NCBI GenBank assembly: GCA_027886175.1 | Contig: JAJNNQ010000005.1 | Span: forward strand, 377,001-441,000 | Reading direction: 5' to 3' | From: Phylloscopus collybita | Taxonomy: Eukaryota; Chordata; Aves; Passeriformes; Phylloscopidae | Length of the DNA stretch: 64,000 nt | Shown here: piece by piece, positions 60,400 through 64,000 of the stretch | Layout: each line of letters starts with the position of its first letter | Position numbering within the stretch: the stretch's first letter is position 1 | Position numbers and translations under genes: made by a program | Notes under the pieces: model-generated | Told to the model about the DNA's origin: nothing | What the model saw: the letters and a program-made list of their open reading frames with translations, nothing else | Databases searched by the model: none

Positions 60400-63300
60400 G
60401 GCCAGCACTGTCATTGTTGGAGACCATGGCTCATGGTCACGTATATAGAGGTAGCTCTGCACTGCATCACTCATTCACAGGGGCTCGAGCCAGGCAGCAG
60501 CTCCCTTGCACAGCCTCACTCTTCCTTTCCCTTCCCCACTAACAGGAGGTGCATGTGTGGGTCAAACCCCAGGGTTTGGGGGCTGCAAATGGTGTCCAGG
60601 CTGGGCAGGCATGGTATGGTCCCTCAGTGACCGAGGAGTGTCCCAGCCCCATCCTCATAAGGGGAATGTGGATCTGTGGGACCACTGGAGAGCCATCCCC
60701 ACATACTGCCAATCCCTGTGGCAGGCTGCAGAAGGCAGCATCACCAAACCTTCTGCCACATGCTCCAGCCATCTCTCTACTCAGGATTTGGCTGTGGAGA
60801 CTTGACCACCACAGTGAAACACTTGTCCCACTGGCAGGTTACCAGTTGTGCCATCTCCTCTGTGCCTGTCTTTGTGTCTGATTGGAGTCATGCCAACTAC
60901 ATTGGTAACACCTAACAAATAACCTAGTCCATCTGTCCTGGATTGGAATCATTCTGCAATGGTGTTGAGAAAGCTGCTGGACCAGGGCACCGATGTGAGG
61001 TTCAGAGCTGAAGCCAGCACTTTGTTTCATATGCTGGTTGGCAGACAAGCTCAGTCTCCTCAAACCTTGCACAATCATCAAACTCCACAGGGAAGGCTGT
61101 TTTGGAGCCTTTCGTGCCCTCTATGTCTCTCTGACTCACCACTCTATGCACTCAGTTGTGCTTGAAACATTCCTTGTGCCAACCAGCAGCTGAGTTACAC
61201 ATTATCTTTTCTTAGTTTTTCAGAGGCAGTGGGAAATGTACAGGAGGTGAGCACAAAGAGAGACTTTGCTCTGCACCCACCTCCCCTCGCTGCTTTGGCT
61301 GCACTGAGGGCTGAGCTGAGCGTTCCTCTCAGCCAGGAGCAGGTGAAGGTGAGGGCCTCATCCCGTGCAGGAGGATGTACCAGAGCTGCTGGAGCTCATG
61401 GGTGCAGGGTGGGCAGAGCTTCATGTCCTCTTCGCCTTCATAAACTTCCTCCAGTCCTGGCCTAGTTTTCACCAAGGTTCCTTGTAGGTTAGTTCAGCAA
61501 TTGGTTTAATGGGAAAACACACACAGTGCTGTACTCTCCTTAGAGCAGAGACCAAGCTGGGAAACCTGCCCTCTGAGTGGGGAAGGTGGAAGGAGCTGAA
61601 GTGCTGGCACCACAGATGAGGGCAGACCTTGCTGGCAGCCCAGTGCAGGCCACAGTCTCTGGAGAGTCTCAAAGGTCTTCCTTCACCTTAACATGAAAAC
61701 ACCAGAGTGTGTCCTCACACACACTCTGCTCACCCTAAGTCCCTCTCAATCAATTTCTCACACTTGTTGCCAAGGCCAGAGCAGTGCCACTTTCTAACTG
61801 CAAATGCAGCTCTTTACACTTGTACCTGGGCACACAGGGATTAAAGGTTTATTTCCTAAAACACTTTAAGCTGATGCAGTAAGCCACTGCTGAGGTAGCA
61901 GCTGCTGCGCAGAGCTTAGGGCTGCCGTGCGTCACCACTGGATGCAGCAGTGGCACAGGCAGGCAGCTGAGAGATAGAGGAATGGAGGAATGGGGCAAAT
62001 TGCTCACAACATCTTCCAACCAGATTGCTGTGGTGGGACCTCTTGTACCTCCAGGGACTCCTCAGCACGAAGCCAGCTGGTGGGCTCCATGGCACAGGGC
62101 AGCCTGGACTAGAACACCTTCATTGTGTATGAGACATGCAGAGTGTTCCGCCCAGAAAAGCCCAAAATGCTTTTCAAAGCTAGATTATATTCACAGAGTT
62201 GTTTAAAAAAAAAAAAAAAATTACTCCATTTTGTCTTGGTCCATTTTGTCTCTGTGTCACGGAAAACTCTTTCTCTTCAGTTTTATAATTTTTCATTCCC
62301 ACTGGCTCTGCACAGCCAGCTCAGTTCCAGAAGGAGCTGAATTCCACCCTGGCTCCCACCTCAAACAGCATTGTTTATCCATATCAATAGCAGAGTCTTC
62401 ACTGCAAACATGGAGAGCTGAGTCAGAAAGCAGACGAGCTTTAATTAGAACAGAATGTTTTTAAAGTAGTGAATCAAGCAAACTTGGTCAGGAACCACTG
62501 AGGGACTCAGAAACCCGGCAGTGTGATTGCAGGGTCTCCTTTTCCAGAGGAACTCGAGCAGCCGGACATCCCATTTCACATGCAAAGTGCTGCTCCCACC
62601 ACCTCAGCCTGTTGCTCATGTCCTTCCTACCCAGGGTAAAGGGCTGGAACAGACAGGCTGCCATCACAGCAGAACTCCTGGCACCACGGGCACAGCTCTA
62701 CTGGATTAAAGTCAAGACACACACCACTTCCCAGCTCCAGCCAAGCTGGTTACCTACACCAATCTTCCTGCTCCTGGGAATGACCCTCTGGCCATGCTGC
62801 TGAGGCTCCCCTGCCCGGGGGTGCGTTGGTGCCTCTGGCACAGCGTTCACACCCCTGACAGCAGCCTGGGTGCTGTGTTGGTGTCTAAAGCTGCACTGGG
62901 AACACGCCGGGGCTGCAGCTGGGGCCGAGCACCGGGGTCTCCACTCTCCCTGCTCTGTCCCCCTCAGCAACGGGACAGGGCAGGGCTGGGAACAGAGGGA
63001 CAGACCTGGGACAGCTGCCCAAAGGGCTGTGCCACTCCAGATGATGTTGTGCTCCAAAATAAAAGTTCAGGGGAAAGGGGAAGAAGGGAGGATGTTGTGT
63101 TTGTGGTGTTTGCCTTCCCAAGGGACAGTTGCTCATGCTGAGCCCTGCTCTCCAGGACGCAGGGAATAAATTCCTTCTTGCTTTGCTTTGCTTGCACGCA
63201 GAGCTTTACTTCAGCTGTTAAAGCATGTTTATCTCAACACAGGAGTTTCTTGGCTTTTGCTCTCCTATTTCCTGCCCATCCTGTAGGGAGAAGGATCCAG

Positions 63301-63680
63301 TGGAGGGGCTCAGGTGCCTCCACAAGTGGCTGCAGCAGTTTGTCTCCTCATGCACACAGAGCCCACCCTGGGCTCAGCATGGACACGATGCTGGGACACC
63401 TCTCCGCAGCCCTGACTCCCTTGGCACAGCAGCACGGAGCTCAGGTGTGCACAGCCTGGCGTGCTGCACTTTAACCAGGTGAACCCCACACAGAGTCAGC
63501 CACCACCTGCCCCAGGGTGGCTGTGAGATGCCCCCGGTGCCAAGAGCAGTGGAACTCTTCAGATTATATTTGAAGGGCTCTAAATGCTGTTCTTGACTAA
63601 ATGGAATAGAAAGGAAAAAAAAATATCAAGACCAGAGCGTGAGTATTATAGCAAATTCTGAGACAAGAAATAGTGAAAAA
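60400..63680. other. RHO upstream intergenic DNA
   Basis: Besides the candidate enhancer and an A-tract at 62205-62220 I see no gene, RNA or mobile element. Short open frames in it have no recognisable content. Confidence 0.6.
62330..62470 (-). promoter_or_regulatory. RHO: Candidate distal RHO enhancer
   Basis: About 2.2 kb upstream of the inferred RHO start lie GCTGAGTCAG (62417-62426), close to a full MAF recognition element, and TTAATTAG (62441-62448), a homeodomain core of CRX/Ret1 type. The mammalian rhodopsin enhancer region lies at roughly 1.5-2.2 kb upstream. Position and motifs fit; identity is inferred. Confidence 0.4.
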
Positions 63681-64000
63681 TAGTCCCATTTATTTGAAGA
63701 TCTGTCAATAACTTGTGTGTATTAAGGAGCACAATCTGGAGTAAAAAGAATTACTTAAAGGCTGAACTAGATCCTAGAAACATTCCTGTAAAATTCTGTG
63801 GCACTTCAGCTGCTTGTCTGGAAAATGCAGAGCACATTCACAAAAAACAGACATTTTAATTTAAAAAAATAGTTACAATTCTTCAACCTGGTTTCACTCT
63901 TACATACAAAATGAGATAAGATGACATAACTAAATTATTAGGAAAGCTCTACAGATCTAAGAAGTGTTTTTCCAAGCCAACAGGGGAGTCTGTTGAGGTA
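63670..64000 (-). other. IFT122: Candidate 3' UTR end of a minus-strand gene, IFT122 by synteny
   Basis: The stretch is AT-rich and contains a minus-strand AATAAA (complement of 63689-63694) in the context CTTCAAATAAATGGG, followed by a T-rich downstream tract. In amniotes the gene upstream of RHO, in the same orientation, is IFT122. No coding sequence of it is visible, so the name rests on gene order only. Confidence 0.35.

Overview
This window is vertebrate nuclear DNA and almost certainly from a bird. Three genes are unambiguous: PLXND1 (plexin D1, + strand, 3' three quarters of the gene), H1-8/H1FOO (oocyte-type linker histone, - strand) and RHO (rod opsin, - strand). The rhodopsin is 351 residues long with a bird-like N-terminus and C-terminus. 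Introns are short and a 3' piece of a CR1 LINE, the main avian retroposon, is present. The gene order is the conserved amniote block IFT122 - RHO - H1-8 - PLXND1. Several rhodopsin residues look passerine-like, but the species cannot be fixed from the sequence alone.

Layout. 1-926 is the end of a PLXND1 intron. 927-45204 holds 33 coding exons, all GT-AG and all frame-consistent (4182 nt, 1393 residues plus stop). They run from the end of the sema domain through three PSI and several IPT domains, the membrane helix and the split GAP domain with its RBD insert, to the C-terminal SEA tripeptide. The 3' UTR runs to about 47.67 kb. 47.7-53.47 kb is intergenic between two convergent genes. It contains an unusual block of back-to-back tandem arrays (49.2-52.1 kb): a purine-only minisatellite, a T-poor 12-bp repeat, a GC-rich 45/59-bp repeat and about 38 copies of a 31-bp repeat, with a CpG-rich unique segment between the last two. 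H1-8 (five exons, 288 residues) occupies 53.6-54.9 kb. RHO (five exons, 351 residues) occupies 57.4-60.1 kb with a 1.2-kb 3' UTR. Its proximal promoter at 60.27-60.36 kb shows a TATA box and Ret4-, NRE-, BAT-1- and Ret1-like sites. 60.4-63.7 kb is RHO upstream DNA, including a candidate distal rod enhancer near 62.4 kb. The last 300 bases look like the 3' end of another minus-strand gene, IFT122 by synteny.

The genes are neighbours by ancient synteny and do not form a pathway: semaphorin signalling in vessels and neurons, oocyte chromatin, and rod phototransduction. I found no undescribed multi-gene system. The points most worth a second look are the tandem-repeat block with its long spurious open frames, the candidate RHO enhancer, several unusual splice acceptors, a perfect palindrome in intron 16 of the window, and G-quadruplex-type tracts in PLXND1.
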